64,000 bases of DNA from Dyadobacter fermentans (GCF_019924045.1 NZ_JAHXBN010000011.1:496001-560000), one strand, 5' to 3'. Positions 1-9,897 are shown, counted from the first letter of the stretch. Numbers and translations are program-made. The notes: generated by a model from the letters alone, not told the origin.

Positions 1-1387
1 AACAGCAAACTACCTGTTCGAAAGGAAAACAAACAGCTTGTTTGCAAACGCCAGTCTCGGATATGGAGATTTTATTTTCGTGGAGGGTTCGATAAGAAAT
101 GACTGGTCATCGACGCTCCCGGCAGTGAACAATGCTTATTTGTACCCTTCGGTATCCACCAGTCTGGTGTTCTCTGAATTCATTCCGGTTAACAGGGTAT
201 TGTCATTCGGCAAGCTGAGAGCCGGCTATGCACAGGTTGGAACCGATCTCGGAGCCTATCAAACTGCCCTGAGTTACAATGTTGGAGTACCTTACGGAAC
301 AAGCCCCGTCATGACACTCCCCGGCACCCTCCCCAATTCTCTCCTGAAACCAGGTATGTCGTCGTCGTACGAGGGCGGAATTGACCTGCAATTTTTCAGT
401 AACCGTCTGGGACTCGAATTCACAATGTATAAAAACAACAACAGCAACCAGATCATACCATTAGCGGTAGCTTCAACGAGCGGTTATAACAATGCCGTCG
501 TCAATGCAGGCTTAATTACTACGAAAGGGCTCGAAATCCACCTTTCGGCCCAGCCGATTAAAACCGAAGCATTTACCTGGGAGCTGGACGTCAATGCCGA
601 CAGAAACCAATCCAAAGTGGTCGAGTTGACTGAACAAAGTAACAATTACCGGATCGACGGCCCTCAGTGGCGCGCGCTCACACTCAATGCACGTGTGGGA
701 GAAGATTGGGGGATGCTGGAAGGGGTCGGTATTAAAAAAGATGCAAATGGGAAAAAGGTAGTCTACGCTGCCACCCCGGAAAATATCAAGGCAGGAAAAG
801 CTGGTTTGTACGTAAAAGAAAACAACGTCAATCTTGGTAATGTGCTACCCAAATTCAAAGGTGGAATGATCAATGCATTTCAATACAAAGGTTTCACACT
901 GCAGGCCAGCACTGATTTTGTCGTGGGCGGGAAATTTTTCTCCGTCACCCGGATGTTCAACGCCGGATCAGGCCTGGCTGCGGAAACTGCCGGCAACAAC
1001 GAATTAGGTAATCCAAAACGCGATGACCCCGACAAAGGAGGCGGTGTGCTGCTGGATGCAGTTACGGAAGACGGCCAACCCAACACACACAGGGTCGATA
1101 CTCAAAATCTCTACGAAAACTGGCTCTTTGCACTCAATGAGCAATGGATTTACGATAAAACCTATGTAAAACTCAGGGAGGTGTCGCTAGGCTATAAAAT
1201 CCCCAAAAGGCTTCTGGGTAAATATCTTAAGTCGGCCAGCGTATCATTGATCGGTCGCAACCTGCTACTGATTTACAGCGCGATTGGCGGCGGTATCGAC
1301 ATTTCGGAAACCGAAACGCTCTGGTACGAAGGCGGGCAATTGCCTCCGGTGAGATCCGTCGGAGCGACACTCAGAGTCGGCTTTTAA
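1..1387 (+). CDS. SusC/RagA-type TonB-linked outer membrane protein, C-terminal part (5' truncated)
   Basis: The frame is open from the first bases of the window, so this is the C-terminal part (about 460 residues) of a protein whose family is usually around 1000 residues. It reads as alternating beta-strands of a TonB-dependent barrel, with the family-typical late segments YKIPKRLLGKY and SVSLIGRNLLL and a closing LRVGF with a terminal Phe, the usual barrel insertion signal. SusC proteins import oligosaccharides, peptides or other nutrients across the outer membrane with a SusD lid. A SusD-like gene follows after 23 bp, so the two form a pair. The plug domain, TonB box and any carboxypeptidase-like N-terminal domain lie outside the window, so the substrate cannot be inferred. 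Confidence 0.93.
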   Translation, partial: TANYLFERKTNSLFANASLGYGDFIFVEGSIRNDWSSTLPAVNNAYLYPSVSTSLVFSEFIPVNRVLSFGKLRAGYAQVGTDLGAYQTALSYNVGVPYGTSPVMTLPGTLPNSLLKPGMSSSYEGGIDLQFFSNRLGLEFTMYKNNNSNQIIPLAVASTSGYNNAVVNAGLITTKGLEIHLSAQPIKTEAFTWELDVNADRNQSKVVELTEQSNNYRIDGPQWRALTLNARVGEDWGMLEGVGIKKDANGKKVVYAATPENIKAGKAGLYVKENNVNLGNVLPKFKGGMINAFQYKGFTLQASTDFVVGGKFFSVTRMFNAGSGLAAETAGNNELGNPKRDDPDKGGGVLLDAVTEDGQPNTHRVDTQNLYENWLFALNEQWIYDKTYVKLREVSLGYKIPKRLLGKYLKSASVSLIGRNLLLIYSAIGGGIDISETETLWYEGGQLPPVRSVGATLRVGF

Positions 1388-1410
1388 TTACCCTTTCATC
1401 TCAATTCCGT

Positions 1411-2865
1411 ATGATCATGAAAAAATATCGGCAATTAGCTGTCCTGGCGCTCCTCCTCGTCATTATCGCGCCGGGATGCAGCGACTTTGGAAATATCAAC
1501 ATCAACCCCAATAACCCGTCCACACCGAGCACTGCGGGCCTACTCACAGGCGCGCTGCGCAATGTGGGCACCGTTAATGCACAAGTTGGCCCTGGCGGCG
1601 CGAACATCGTCCCAGCCATGTATGTGCAGCAGTTCGGAGATGTGATTTACATTGAGGATTCAAAATACAAGACAATCAATTTCAATTACAATGGCTGGTA
1701 TGCCGGTCCACTGATTAACCTGCAACATATCATCGAGCTTAACACCGATGAAAAAACCCGGGTTAATGCGTCAACATTTGGCTCCAATGCCAATCAGATC
1801 GCCATTGCACGGATCCTCAAAGCCTACTTCTTCCAATGGATCACTGACCGATGGGGCGACGTTCCCTACTCAGAGGCACTAAAAGGCGACGCCGATTTCA
1901 CGCCGGCATTTGATAAACAGGAGACGATCTACACTGACCTTTTCAAGGAATGGAAAGAAGCAGCTGCGCAATTCGACGAAGGAAAAGCATTTCAGGGTGA
2001 TATCCTTTTGAACGGAAACAGTGCGAAATGGAGAAAATTCGCCAGTTCTCTCCGGCTTATAGCCGCATTACGGCTTTCCAAAGTCAAGCCGGATTTAGGC
2101 AAAAAAGAATTTCAAGCTGCATTGGACGACGGGGTTATCAGCTCCGCAGCCGACAATGTCCAATATAAGTTCCTTGCCGAGTCGACCAATGAAAACCCGA
2201 TTTATACCAATTATGTCGTCAGCAACAGGAAGGATTATGCATTAAGCGACGTATTTATAAACTATTTAAAGAAAGTATCAGACCCACGGCTCCCCTACCT
2301 GGCAGCCAAAAACATTTCTGGTGAATACGTCGGCGTGCCGTATGCGGTCGGAGGAGCCAAGGCTCAAGATTTGTCATTGATTGGACCCGCTCTTTCGCAG
2401 CAAAACTCTGCCGTAAACATCATTACCTATTCACAAGTGCTATTCGCGCAGGCCGAGGCTGCCGCATTAGGCTGGACGAACGGCAATGCCAAGGCACTTT
2501 ACGAATCGGCTGTTGAAGCTTCATTACAGCAATGGATGGGCAATAGCTACACGGAAGGTGCGCTAAAAAGCTATCTCGCACAGCCGGATGTAGCCTACAC
2601 TGCCAATACGGCAATCGAACGGATCAGTACGCAGCGATGGATCGCATTGTTTTTTCAAGGTACCGAAGCCTGGTCCGAATGGCGAAGAACCGGGTTCCCC
2701 GTGTTGAAACCAGCCACAACCACCCTCAACGGCGGCACGGAGATTCCCCGCCGTCTCGCTTATCCTGTAACGGAAAACAACATTAATCACGATAACTACC
2801 AAGCCGTACTCAGCAGCCAGGGCAAAGACGACCATTACACAAGAGTATGGTGGGACAAACCCTAA
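1411..2865 (+). CDS. SusD/RagB-like nutrient-binding outer membrane lipoprotein
   Basis: This 484-residue protein starts with a lipoprotein signal: a basic start, a hydrophobic stretch (LAVLALLLVIIA) and the lipobox PGCSD, with Cys at about residue 23. The second ATG (1417) gives an equally good signal. The body has the helical look of the SusD-like group 2 family, including NPNNPSTPSTAGLL after the lipidation site, WGDVPYSEAL, and a C-terminal RRTGFPVLKP followed by PRRLAYPVTE. SusD proteins sit on the cell surface as lids of SusC barrels and bind the ligand. The gene directly follows the susC gene and a strong terminator lies downstream, so this is the last gene of the transcript. No glycoside hydrolase is adjacent, and the ligand is unknown. 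Confidence 0.93.
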   Translation: MIMKKYRQLAVLALLLVIIAPGCSDFGNININPNNPSTPSTAGLLTGALRNVGTVNAQVGPGGANIVPAMYVQQFGDVIYIEDSKYKTINFNYNGWYAGPLINLQHIIELNTDEKTRVNASTFGSNANQIAIARILKAYFFQWITDRWGDVPYSEALKGDADFTPAFDKQETIYTDLFKEWKEAAAQFDEGKAFQGDILLNGNSAKWRKFASSLRLIAALRLSKVKPDLGKKEFQAALDDGVISSAADNVQYKFLAESTNENPIYTNYVVSNRKDYALSDVFINYLKKVSDPRLPYLAAKNISGEYVGVPYAVGGAKAQDLSLIGPALSQQNSAVNIITYSQVLFAQAEAAALGWTNGNAKALYESAVEASLQQWMGNSYTEGALKSYLAQPDVAYTANTAIERISTQRWIALFFQGTEAWSEWRRTGFPVLKPATTTLNGGTEIPRRLAYPVTENNINHDNYQAVLSSQGKDDHYTRVWWDKP

Positions 2866-2900
2866 CCAAGATAAATTACAAGTTTCCCAATAGTACATTT

Positions 2901-2933
2901 TCAGCCACGTGCCTCACGTGGCTGAACTTTTTT
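2901..2933 (+). terminator. Rho-independent terminator of the susC-susD transcript
   Basis: An 11-bp perfect stem (2901-2911 with 2915-2925) closes a 3-nt loop and is followed after one base by a run of six T. It lies 35 bp after the susD stop and ahead of the aminotransferase promoter. Confidence 0.88.
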
Positions 2934-2998
2934 AGCAAAAAAACCATACAAAGTCTTCAAAACAATGCCCTTGTAGCATTGCGTCATTTGATTTTCTT

Positions 2999-3006
2999 TA
3001 ACTTTG
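2999..3006 (+). promoter_or_regulatory. Candidate Bacteroidota -7 box upstream of the alaA-like gene
   Basis: TAACTTTG matches the Bacteroidota sigma-A -7 consensus TAnnTTTG exactly and lies 23 bp before the chosen ATG (3030). TTG trinucleotides occur upstream at 2971 and 2979, but neither has ideal spacing, so the -33 element is uncertain. Confidence 0.55.
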
Positions 3007-3029
3007 AGGGTTATCCAACTCTTGAAAAA

Positions 3030-4274
3030 ATGGAATTTCTAAAAAGCGACCGCCTGAATCATCTGAAATACGAGATCCGCGGAGCTACCTACCAAAAAGC
3101 GTTAGAGCTTGAAAGTCAGGGCTACAAAATCCATAACCTGAACATCGGTAACCCCGCACCGTTCGGTTTCGATTCGCCCGACGAGATCGTCCACGACATT
3201 ATCATGAACATCCGCAATGCGCAAGGCTACTCGGATTCACGTGGTTTGTTCGCGGCGCGTAAGGCGATCATGCACTATACTCAAACAATTGGTATTCAAG
3301 ACGTTGAAATCAATGACATTTTTATCGGAAACGGTGTAAGCGAGCTGATCCTGCTCTCAATGCAGGCGTTGCTCAACCCAGGCGACGAAATATTGGTGCC
3401 TTCTCCGGATTATCCTTTATGGACGGCGGCGATTTCGCTCAGCGGCGGCACACCGGTACATTATATATGTGATGAAGAGGCCGATTGGAACCCCGATCTG
3501 GACGATTTGGAAAAGAAAATCACTTCACGCACCAAAGGGATTGTGATTATCAACCCCAACAACCCGACAGGCGCGGTTTATGACAAAGAAGTACTCGCGC
3601 GTATCGCCCGCATCGCGGAGGAGCACGGCCTGATCGTTTTCTCAGACGAGATTTACGATAAGATCCTTTATGATGGGGCAGTGCATCATCCGATGGGCTC
3701 GTTTGTAAACGACACCCTTTGTGTGTCTTACGGCGGTTTGTCGAAAAACTATCGCTCGGCTGGTTTCCGTGGCGGGTGGATGATCCTCAGCGGCGCAAAG
3801 CAGAAAGCCAAATCTTACGCGGAAGGCCTGCTCCTGCTCGCAAGCATGCGCCTATGTGCGAACGTGCCTACGCAGTACGCGATCCAGACGGCATTGGGCG
3901 GCTACCAGAGTATCAAAGAGCACGTGGTACCAACGGGTCGGTTGTATAAGCAAATGAACCTGGTTTACGACAGACTGACGTCCATTCCCGGTATTACGTG
4001 CGTGAAACCGAAGGGCTCTCTGTACGTCTTCCCGAAAATCGACCTGAAAAAATTCGGCTTCAAGGCAGACGACCAGTTTGTATACGAGCTGCTTTCCGAC
4101 CAGAAGGTGCTCGTTGTGGCCGGTACGGGCTTCAATTACCATCTGGACCCGCATTTCCGGATTGTATTCCTGCCGACCGTAGACGAACTGAACCAGGCGA
4201 TGGACAAGCTGGAATTCTTTCTGACCAACCGCCGCGTAATGTCGACGCGTACCGTTGAAGACATTATTGCGTAA
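3030..4274 (+). CDS. alaA: Pyridoxal-phosphate aminotransferase, AlaA-like (glutamate-pyruvate type)
   Basis: This 414-residue class I/II aminotransferase probably makes alanine from pyruvate with glutamate as donor. Motifs in order are NIGNPAPFGFD near residue 38, the PLP-contact NPNNPTGAVY at about 175-184, SDEIYDKILYD with Asp206, and the Schiff-base Lys239 in GGLSKNYRSAGFRGGWM. LLASMRLCANVPTQYAIQ is characteristic of E. coli AlaA relatives, which supports this specificity over aspartate aminotransferase. The frame is open further upstream to 2847, but those codons overlap the susD end and the terminator. The ATG at 3030 begins the conserved region and follows a -7 box, so I chose it. No substrate test is possible from sequence, so alanine specificity is by family resemblance. 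Confidence 0.9.
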   Translation: MEFLKSDRLNHLKYEIRGATYQKALELESQGYKIHNLNIGNPAPFGFDSPDEIVHDIIMNIRNAQGYSDSRGLFAARKAIMHYTQTIGIQDVEINDIFIGNGVSELILLSMQALLNPGDEILVPSPDYPLWTAAISLSGGTPVHYICDEEADWNPDLDDLEKKITSRTKGIVIINPNNPTGAVYDKEVLARIARIAEEHGLIVFSDEIYDKILYDGAVHHPMGSFVNDTLCVSYGGLSKNYRSAGFRGGWMILSGAKQKAKSYAEGLLLLASMRLCANVPTQYAIQTALGGYQSIKEHVVPTGRLYKQMNLVYDRLTSIPGITCVKPKGSLYVFPKIDLKKFGFKADDQFVYELLSDQKVLVVAGTGFNYHLDPHFRIVFLPTVDELNQAMDKLEFFLTNRRVMSTRTVEDIIA

Positions 4275-4317
4275 GTAATATTTAACCTAAACCTCCACTG
4301 AAAGTACTTATCGCCCG

Positions 4318-5106
4318 ATGACCTTACCCCACAGAACCATTCAGGAGGCCAAACGCCAACGGCTGTTCCTCCTCCTTTGCGGTATCTTTCTCACCAACGC
4401 ACTCATTGCGGAGATCATCGGCGGTAAAATATTTTCAGTGGAGACGCTTTTAGGCATTGCCCCGGCTCAGTTACCGATCGGTGGCCAGAAGCTGGATTTT
4501 AACATGACGGCAGGGGTGATCAGCTGGCCGATCGTTTTTATTACGTCCGACATTATCAACGAGTATTTCGGTCGGAAGGGCGTCAAAAGAATCTCCTATG
4601 TTACCTCAGCGCTGATCGTCTACACGTTCCTGATCATTTATGTGGCTACCAAGGTGCCGCCCGCGCAGTTCTGGCTCGACCTCAACAACACCGACTCACA
4701 GGGTAACACATTCAATATCAACGACGCATTCTCTAAAATCTTCAACCAGGGCCTGGGCATCATGATCGGCTCGATCACAGCCTTTTTATTGGGGCAGTTG
4801 CTCGATATCCTCGTGTTCTCGTGGCTCCGCCGGAAGACTGGCAGCCGGTTCATCTGGCTCCGTGCCACAGGATCTACTATGTTTTCACAACTGATCGACA
4901 GCTTCGTCGTGATTGGTATCGCGTTTTATGTGTTCGGGAACTGGGATTTGAAACTGGTCTTTTCTGTGGGAACCATCAACTACCTCTACAAAGGCGTGGT
5001 GGCGATCCTTCTGACGCCGCTATTGTACATAGCGCATTATTTCATCGACAATTACCTCGGCAAAGAGTACGCCGAAGAGCTTTCGCACCAGGCCGCACAC
5101 GAGTAG
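4318..5106 (+). CDS. Queuosine precursor transporter, YhhQ/VUT family
   Basis: A 262-residue integral membrane protein with about six hydrophobic segments. It carries the family hallmarks ITSDIINEYFGRKGVKR (residues about 77-93) and GSTMFSQLIDSFVVIGI (about 185-201), typical of the DUF165/YhhQ family. Members take up queuosine precursors such as 7-cyano-7-deazaguanine or 7-aminomethyl-7-deazaguanine for tRNA modification. The gene follows alaA by 43 bp on the same strand and may be co-transcribed with it. That short gap shows no preQ1-riboswitch-like structure. It converges on the methyltransferase gene with a 4-bp gap. Two other RNA-modification genes (SpoU methylase, miaB) lie within 5 kb. 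Confidence 0.88.
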   Translation: MTLPHRTIQEAKRQRLFLLLCGIFLTNALIAEIIGGKIFSVETLLGIAPAQLPIGGQKLDFNMTAGVISWPIVFITSDIINEYFGRKGVKRISYVTSALIVYTFLIIYVATKVPPAQFWLDLNNTDSQGNTFNINDAFSKIFNQGLGIMIGSITAFLLGQLLDILVFSWLRRKTGSRFIWLRATGSTMFSQLIDSFVVIGIAFYVFGNWDLKLVFSVGTINYLYKGVVAILLTPLLYIAHYFIDNYLGKEYAEELSHQAAHE

Positions 5107-5110
5107 CTTT

Positions 5111-5872
5111 TTAAAGCGGCACTTGTCTCCGCATATTATCCAGCATCACGGCGGTAGCAATACCTACATTCAGTGATTCTGCCTCTCCGAAGCGCGGAAT
5201 CATGATTTTATGGGTCACGAATCGCTCCACCTGGTCGCCAATGCCATTGGACTCGTTACCCATGACGATGATCCCTCCGTTGGCAGGATATTGAAATTCA
5301 TACAGCGAATCGCCCCCCAGAAATGCGCCTATCACCGGTTGCTTTACCTCTTTTACCTTTTCAAAATATTGGGTCAAATCGGTGTAGTAGAGCTTTACGC
5401 GTGTAAATGATCCCTTGGCTGCGGCAATCACTTTGGGGTTGTAAACATCGGTCGTGTCGCGCGAGCAAATGATTTTGGTAATGCCGTACCAGTCGGCGAC
5501 GCGGATAATGGTACCCAGGTTGCCCGGATCACGCACGTCGTCGAGCATGAGCATATATTCCCCCGGCGCCGGAGACAAGAATGCATTTTCCTTCGTTTTA
5601 GCCACAGCGAGACACGAATCATTGGTTTGAAACGATCCCAGCCCTTCCAGTTCCTGCGCAGTAACCGTTTCGAGGATAACGTTATGGCGGGTTAAAATAC
5701 TTGAGTATTTTTGCTGAAATTCCTGTGTTACCAGTACAAACTCGATCTCAAAGTCGGAATCCAGCAATTCCAGTACACTTTTGGCACCTTCTATCACAAA
5801 TGCCTCGTGAAGCTGCCGGTACTTTTTGATTTTAAGCGAGTTAATATACTTGATACGATTTTTTGACAACAT
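5111..5872 (-). CDS. TrmH/SpoU-family RNA 2'-O-methyltransferase
   Basis: This 253-residue protein has an N-terminal substrate-binding domain (KYINSLKIKKYRQLHEAFVIEG region) and a C-terminal SPOUT knot domain. The three SpoU motifs are visible: DPGNLGTIIRVADW (about 117-130), IIVMGNESNGIG (about 206-217) and SLNVGIATAVML (about 232-243). These bind SAM and transfer a methyl group to a ribose 2'-OH of rRNA or tRNA. The exact nucleotide target cannot be told, since RlmB, TsnR and TrmH-like proteins share these motifs. Its ATG coincides with the start region of the divergent tamL gene, so the promoter must lie inside tamL. Confidence 0.9.
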   Translation of the reverse strand: MLSKNRIKYINSLKIKKYRQLHEAFVIEGAKSVLELLDSDFEIEFVLVTQEFQQKYSSILTRHNVILETVTAQELEGLGSFQTNDSCLAVAKTKENAFLSPAPGEYMLMLDDVRDPGNLGTIIRVADWYGITKIICSRDTTDVYNPKVIAAAKGSFTRVKLYYTDLTQYFEKVKEVKQPVIGAFLGGDSLYEFQYPANGGIIVMGNESNGIGDQVERFVTHKIMIPRFGEAESLNVGIATAVMLDNMRRQVPL

Positions 5873-8334
5873 TGAATATTAATTGTAGGACGATATACGG
5901 CTGGTTGATTTTCCTGATTCTAACGGGACTGTTTTCCTGCGCACCTAAACCCACTTCCAAAGGTTACTTACTCGGTAACTCCGCCATCAAGGGCAATCGC
6001 GTGATCAGCGATTCGGAACTGGATGCATTGATCCCGCAAAAACCTAACCGACGGTTGCTCGGCTTTCCCATATTTCCCTACGTTGGTCTTTACCGGTTTG
6101 GCGAGCTATTTTACAACCGCGAGGAAAAGCAGCGTAGGGTGATCGAGGTAACGCAAAATTACCAGAAAGAATCCCAGGAACACGCAGATTCCCCCCGAAA
6201 GCTTGAAAGAATCAACAGCAGGTATGCCAAAAAGCTCGAAAAAGCGCAGATAAGGGCCACACAGGGTAACTTCTGGATGCGAGTGCTGGGCGAGGCGCCG
6301 GTATATTACAACCAGGCCGATGTCGTGCTCAATGCCGAGAAAATGCAGAAATACCTGTATAATAATGGCTTTTTCGATGCAAAAGTAACTTTTGACCCCG
6401 ATACGATCTTTAAAAGGATCCGGGTCAATTACCTCGTGACCGAGAACCGGGCGACGATGATCCGCAATATCCATTATCAAATTGGTAACGAGCTGGCCGA
6501 CAGTTTGATCAGGGCGGACTCCAAAAATGCGGCATTGCTACCTCACAAGCGCTACGACGGCGATGCCTTCGAGGAGGAACGCATACGCATCGAAACGCTG
6601 CTCCGAAACGAAGGTTACATGGGCTTTTCACGGCAGAACGTGAGTTACATCGTCAACGACACGATTACCAACCGGCCGACCGACAGTCTTTTCAAATCGG
6701 TAGACGTGAAGGTGCGAGTGGATATGCCGCCACCAGCCAACAAGCGTTACTTGGTCAATTCGGTCAATTTTGAAGTACTTCCCCCTTCCGGTGTTCCCGA
6801 CTCGGTTTTCAGGAAGGACACCAGCATGTTTGAGGGGATTAAATATGTGTTTTCAGACAAAAAATTCTCACGGAAAGCGCTCGATACCAAAATGCAGGTG
6901 CGCCCGCATACCTGGTACAGCCAAAAACGGGAGCGCGATACCCAGCAACAATTGTCGCTGACAGACCAATTCCGGTTCGTCAACTACAATTACACGCTCG
7001 ATTCGACCGGAAAGGGCATTAACAGCTATTTCAAAGCGATCCCGCTCGATAAGTACCAGATTTCTACCGACGTCGGCTTAAATGTGATCCAGCTGCAAGG
7101 GACACCGGGACCATTTGCCAACCTCTCCTACAAGATCCGGAATGTTTTCAACGGCATGGAAAACTTTGAAACCAACATCCGGGGAGGTATTGAACTGGTA
7201 CCAAACTTTGTCGGGACACGGGAGATTTACAAGAGCGAAGAGATCGGTTTAACCGCCTCACTCACGTTTCCGCGCCTGCTTACCCCACAGAATTTATTCA
7301 AAAGGCAAACTGCTAACAACAACCCACGGACTCAGCTATCATTAGGTTACAATTATGTAAATCGCCCAGAATATACCCGCACCAATGTAAAGATCAGCAC
7401 TAACTATTCGTGGCAGCCTTCTCGAACGACTCTCGTCAACGTTTCGCTAATCGACCTTAATATCCTGAATACCAAAAATATAAATCCCAAATTCGATACA
7501 CTTCTGACCGAGCTGGTAGAGCGTGGAAACAATTTGATTTACAGCTTCAAACCGTCCTTCGTTTCAGACATTAACGCGAATTTTGTTTATAATACCAATT
7601 CACTAATAGGTCCACAGAAGAAAGCACAGTACTTCCGGTTCGCACTCGAATCCGGCGGCACAACATTGAATTTCCTGCCCCGGCAACAGGAGGTAATCAA
7701 GAAAGCATTTGGTGATAGCCTTCAATTTTACAAATATGTCCGCTGGAATGCCGACTATCGCCGCTACTGGCCTGCCGGAAGGAAATCGGCATTTGTTGCC
7801 CGTGTGAATACGGGAGCCATTTACAGCTATGGCGATTATAAAGTCCCTCCGTATGAAAAGTACTTCTTCGCGGGCGGCTCCAACAGCGTGCGCGCATGGT
7901 TGCCAAGGAGGCTCGGGCCGGGATCGGCCAAACCGGTTACCTACAATAATTTGTCGATCGAATCTCCCGGCGAGTTCCTGCTCGAAGGGAACCTTGAATG
8001 GCGGGGATTTCTGGCAAAGTTCTTCGGTGACATCAATTACGCATTGTTCATCGACGCGGGAAACGTGTGGCGGCTGGGAAGTAATGCCACCAGCGACGAT
8101 CAGAAATTTAAAGCCGATAAACTTTTGCGGGAAATCGCCGTCGGGACCGGCTTTGGTATTCGATACGACCTATCATTCTTTATTCTCCGCTTCGATTTCG
8201 GGGTAAAAGTCTATGATCCGTCGCAGGACAGCGGGGAACGTTTCGTGTTGGATGACCTGAAACTTAAACGCCTTTTCAGACGCACAGAGGCCAATTCGTT
8301 GAATATCAACCTCGGAGTAGGCTACCCATTCTAA
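5863..8334 (+). CDS. tamL: TamL: lipoprotein TamA/BamA-family translocation and assembly module protein
   Basis: An 823-residue Omp85-family protein. It starts with a lipoprotein-type signal (WLIFLILTGLFSC, lipidated Cys in the LFSC lipobox) and has POTRA-like N-terminal segments (roughly 110-330). A C-terminal 16-stranded barrel carries the family motif AGGSNSVRAW (about 667-676) and ends NLGVGYPF with a terminal Phe. Bacteroidota use such lipidated TamA homologues (TamL), presumably with TamB, for outer-membrane biogenesis. No ATG exists in frame before the signal: translation must begin at a TTG (5863 or 5872), overlapping the divergent methyltransferase start. The annotated start is therefore uncertain by a few codons. 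No tamB gene is next to it. Confidence 0.9.
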   Translation: MTTLNINCRTIYGWLIFLILTGLFSCAPKPTSKGYLLGNSAIKGNRVISDSELDALIPQKPNRRLLGFPIFPYVGLYRFGELFYNREEKQRRVIEVTQNYQKESQEHADSPRKLERINSRYAKKLEKAQIRATQGNFWMRVLGEAPVYYNQADVVLNAEKMQKYLYNNGFFDAKVTFDPDTIFKRIRVNYLVTENRATMIRNIHYQIGNELADSLIRADSKNAALLPHKRYDGDAFEEERIRIETLLRNEGYMGFSRQNVSYIVNDTITNRPTDSLFKSVDVKVRVDMPPPANKRYLVNSVNFEVLPPSGVPDSVFRKDTSMFEGIKYVFSDKKFSRKALDTKMQVRPHTWYSQKRERDTQQQLSLTDQFRFVNYNYTLDSTGKGINSYFKAIPLDKYQISTDVGLNVIQLQGTPGPFANLSYKIRNVFNGMENFETNIRGGIELVPNFVGTREIYKSEEIGLTASLTFPRLLTPQNLFKRQTANNNPRTQLSLGYNYVNRPEYTRTNVKISTNYSWQPSRTTLVNVSLIDLNILNTKNINPKFDTLLTELVERGNNLIYSFKPSFVSDINANFVYNTNSLIGPQKKAQYFRFALESGGTTLNFLPRQQEVIKKAFGDSLQFYKYVRWNADYRRYWPAGRKSAFVARVNTGAIYSYGDYKVPPYEKYFFAGGSNSVRAWLPRRLGPGSAKPVTYNNLSIESPGEFLLEGNLEWRGFLAKFFGDINYALFIDAGNVWRLGSNATSDDQKFKADKLLREIAVGTGFGIRYDLSFFILRFDFGVKVYDPSQDSGERFVLDDLKLKRLFRRTEANSLNINLGVGYPF

Positions 8335-8366
8335 TTGCATTTCCGCGCTTGCCGACATATGACAGT

Positions 8367-8399
8367 TTGTCAGTTTTCTTCCAAATTTTCCTATCTTTG
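8367..8399 (+). promoter_or_regulatory. Bacteroidota sigma-A promoter of miaB
   Basis: TATCTTTG at 8392-8399 fits the -7 consensus TAnnTTTG exactly, and a TTG at 8367-8369 lies 22 bp upstream as the -33 element. The miaB ATG follows 28 bp after the -7 box. Confidence 0.7.
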
Positions 8400-8427
8400 T
8401 GGTTTGAGCGTTTAAGAATTCCTTCTC

Positions 8428-9897
8428 ATGGAGCATAGAATTGCAGATTCACTAAAAATATTGACAGAGGCGGACAAGGAAGCCTGTGAAACCGTGCGGG
8501 TTTCGGAAAACGAACCGCTTTCAGGAAAAAAAAGGCTGTTTATCGAAAGCTATGGATGTCAGATGAACTTCTCCGACAGCGAAATCGTGGCTTCCGTAAT
8601 GCGTGATGCGGGTTTTGCAACCACTTCGGACGTGAACAATGCCGACCTGATTTTCCTGAACACCTGCGCCATCCGCGACAATGCTGAGCAAAAAGTGCGT
8701 AACCGCCTCAAACAGCTCAATTTTATCAAGAAAAATAAGCCCGGTATGCTGATCGGCGTATTGGGCTGTATGGCCGAACGCCTCAAAACCAAGTTTCTTG
8801 AAGAAGAAAAAATGGTCGATATCGTGACGGGCCCCGACGCATATCGCGATTTACCACGACTGGTGGACGAAGCCGAAACGGGTCAGAAGGGCGTCAACGT
8901 ATTCCTCTCGCGGGAAGAAACGTACGCCGACATTTCCCCTATCCGACTGAATTCCAATGGCGTAACCGCATTCATTTCGATCATGCGCGGTTGCGACAAT
9001 ATGTGCAGTTTCTGCGTCGTGCCTTTCACACGCGGGCGTGAGCGCAGCCGCGACCCATACTCAATCGTGAAAGAGGCCGAAGACCTTTTCCGCGATGGTT
9101 ACCGCGAAGTTACGCTGCTCGGACAGAATGTCGACAGCTATAAATGGAAGCCCGAGGCAAATGTGGAAGGCGAAATTGTCGGCGAAACGGTCGTTAATTT
9201 TGCGAACCTGCTCGAAATGGTCGCGAAGGTAAGCCCCGAACTCCGCATCCGTTTCAGCACATCGCACCCGAAAGACATTACCGACGAGGTGTTGTATACC
9301 ATGAAAAAGTATGACAACATCTGCAAATACATTCACCTGCCGGCGCAGAGCGGTAACACCCGCGTGCTGGAACTGATGAACCGCACCTACACCCGTGAAT
9401 GGTACATGGAGCGCATCGACGCGATCCGCCGGATTTTGGGCGATGAATGCGGCATTTCGCAGGATATGATCGCCGGGTTCTGCACCGAAACCGAAGAAGA
9501 ACACCGCGACACGCTGTCACTGATGGAATATGCCAAGTTCGACTTTGGCTTTATGTTCGCTTACTCGGAGCGGCCGGGTACGCTGGCAGCCAAGAAATTC
9601 AAGGATGATATCCCGGAAGAGGTCAAGAAAAGACGGCTAGCGGAGATCATCGAAGTGCAACAGCAGCTTTCGCTCGCACGTAACCAGCAATTGGTGGGGA
9701 CCGTTCAGAGAGTGTTAATAGAAGGACCTTCGAAACGTTCCGACGACGACCTCAGCGGCAGAAACGACCAGAACAAAAAGGTGGTGTTCCCGCGCGAGAA
9801 TTTTGAAAAAGGCCAGTACGTGGACGTCCTGATCACCGAATGCACGACTGTGACACTGCTCGGCCATGTAGTACAGCCCGAGCCGGTATTGGGATAG
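8428..9897 (+). CDS. miaB: tRNA-2-methylthio-N6-dimethylallyladenosine synthase
   Basis: This 489-residue radical-SAM methylthiotransferase converts i6A37 to ms2i6A37 in tRNAs reading UNN codons. The N-terminal UPF0004 domain supplies three cluster cysteines (Cys44 in [10 protein letters not shown], Cys80 in [11 protein letters not shown], Cys114 in [11 protein letters not shown]). The radical-SAM site is the CxxxCxxC at Cys189, 193 and 196 ([20 protein letters not shown]), the MiaB-specific form. A TRAM domain forms the C-terminus from about residue 420. Length is normal for Bacteroidota MiaB. The N-terminal 30 residues before the conserved core are variable. It is first in an apparent run of same-strand genes through secG, with its own sigma-A promoter. 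Confidence 0.97.
   Translation: MEHRIADSLKILTEADKEACETVRVSENEPLSGKKRLFIESYGCQMNFSDSEIVASVMRDAGFATTSDVNNADLIFLNTCAIRDNAEQKVRNRLKQLNFIKKNKPGMLIGVLGCMAERLKTKFLEEEKMVDIVTGPDAYRDLPRLVDEAETGQKGVNVFLSREETYADISPIRLNSNGVTAFISIMRGCDNMCSFCVVPFTRGRERSRDPYSIVKEAEDLFRDGYREVTLLGQNVDSYKWKPEANVEGEIVGETVVNFANLLEMVAKVSPELRIRFSTSHPKDITDEVLYTMKKYDNICKYIHLPAQSGNTRVLELMNRTYTREWYMERIDAIRRILGDECGISQDMIAGFCTETEEEHRDTLSLMEYAKFDFGFMFAYSERPGTLAAKKFKDDIPEEVKKRRLAEIIEVQQQLSLARNQQLVGTVQRVLIEGPSKRSDDDLSGRNDQNKKVVFPRENFEKGQYVDVLITECTTVTLLGHVVQPEPVLG

Noticed and set aside
2847..3029. N-terminal extension of the aminotransferase frame
   Set aside because: It overlaps the susD end and runs through the terminator; the conserved protein and the -7 box support the ATG at 3030.
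4275..4317. Possible preQ1 riboswitch before the queuosine precursor transporter
   Set aside because: The gap is only 43 bp and shows no hairpin with an A-rich tail of the preQ1 type.
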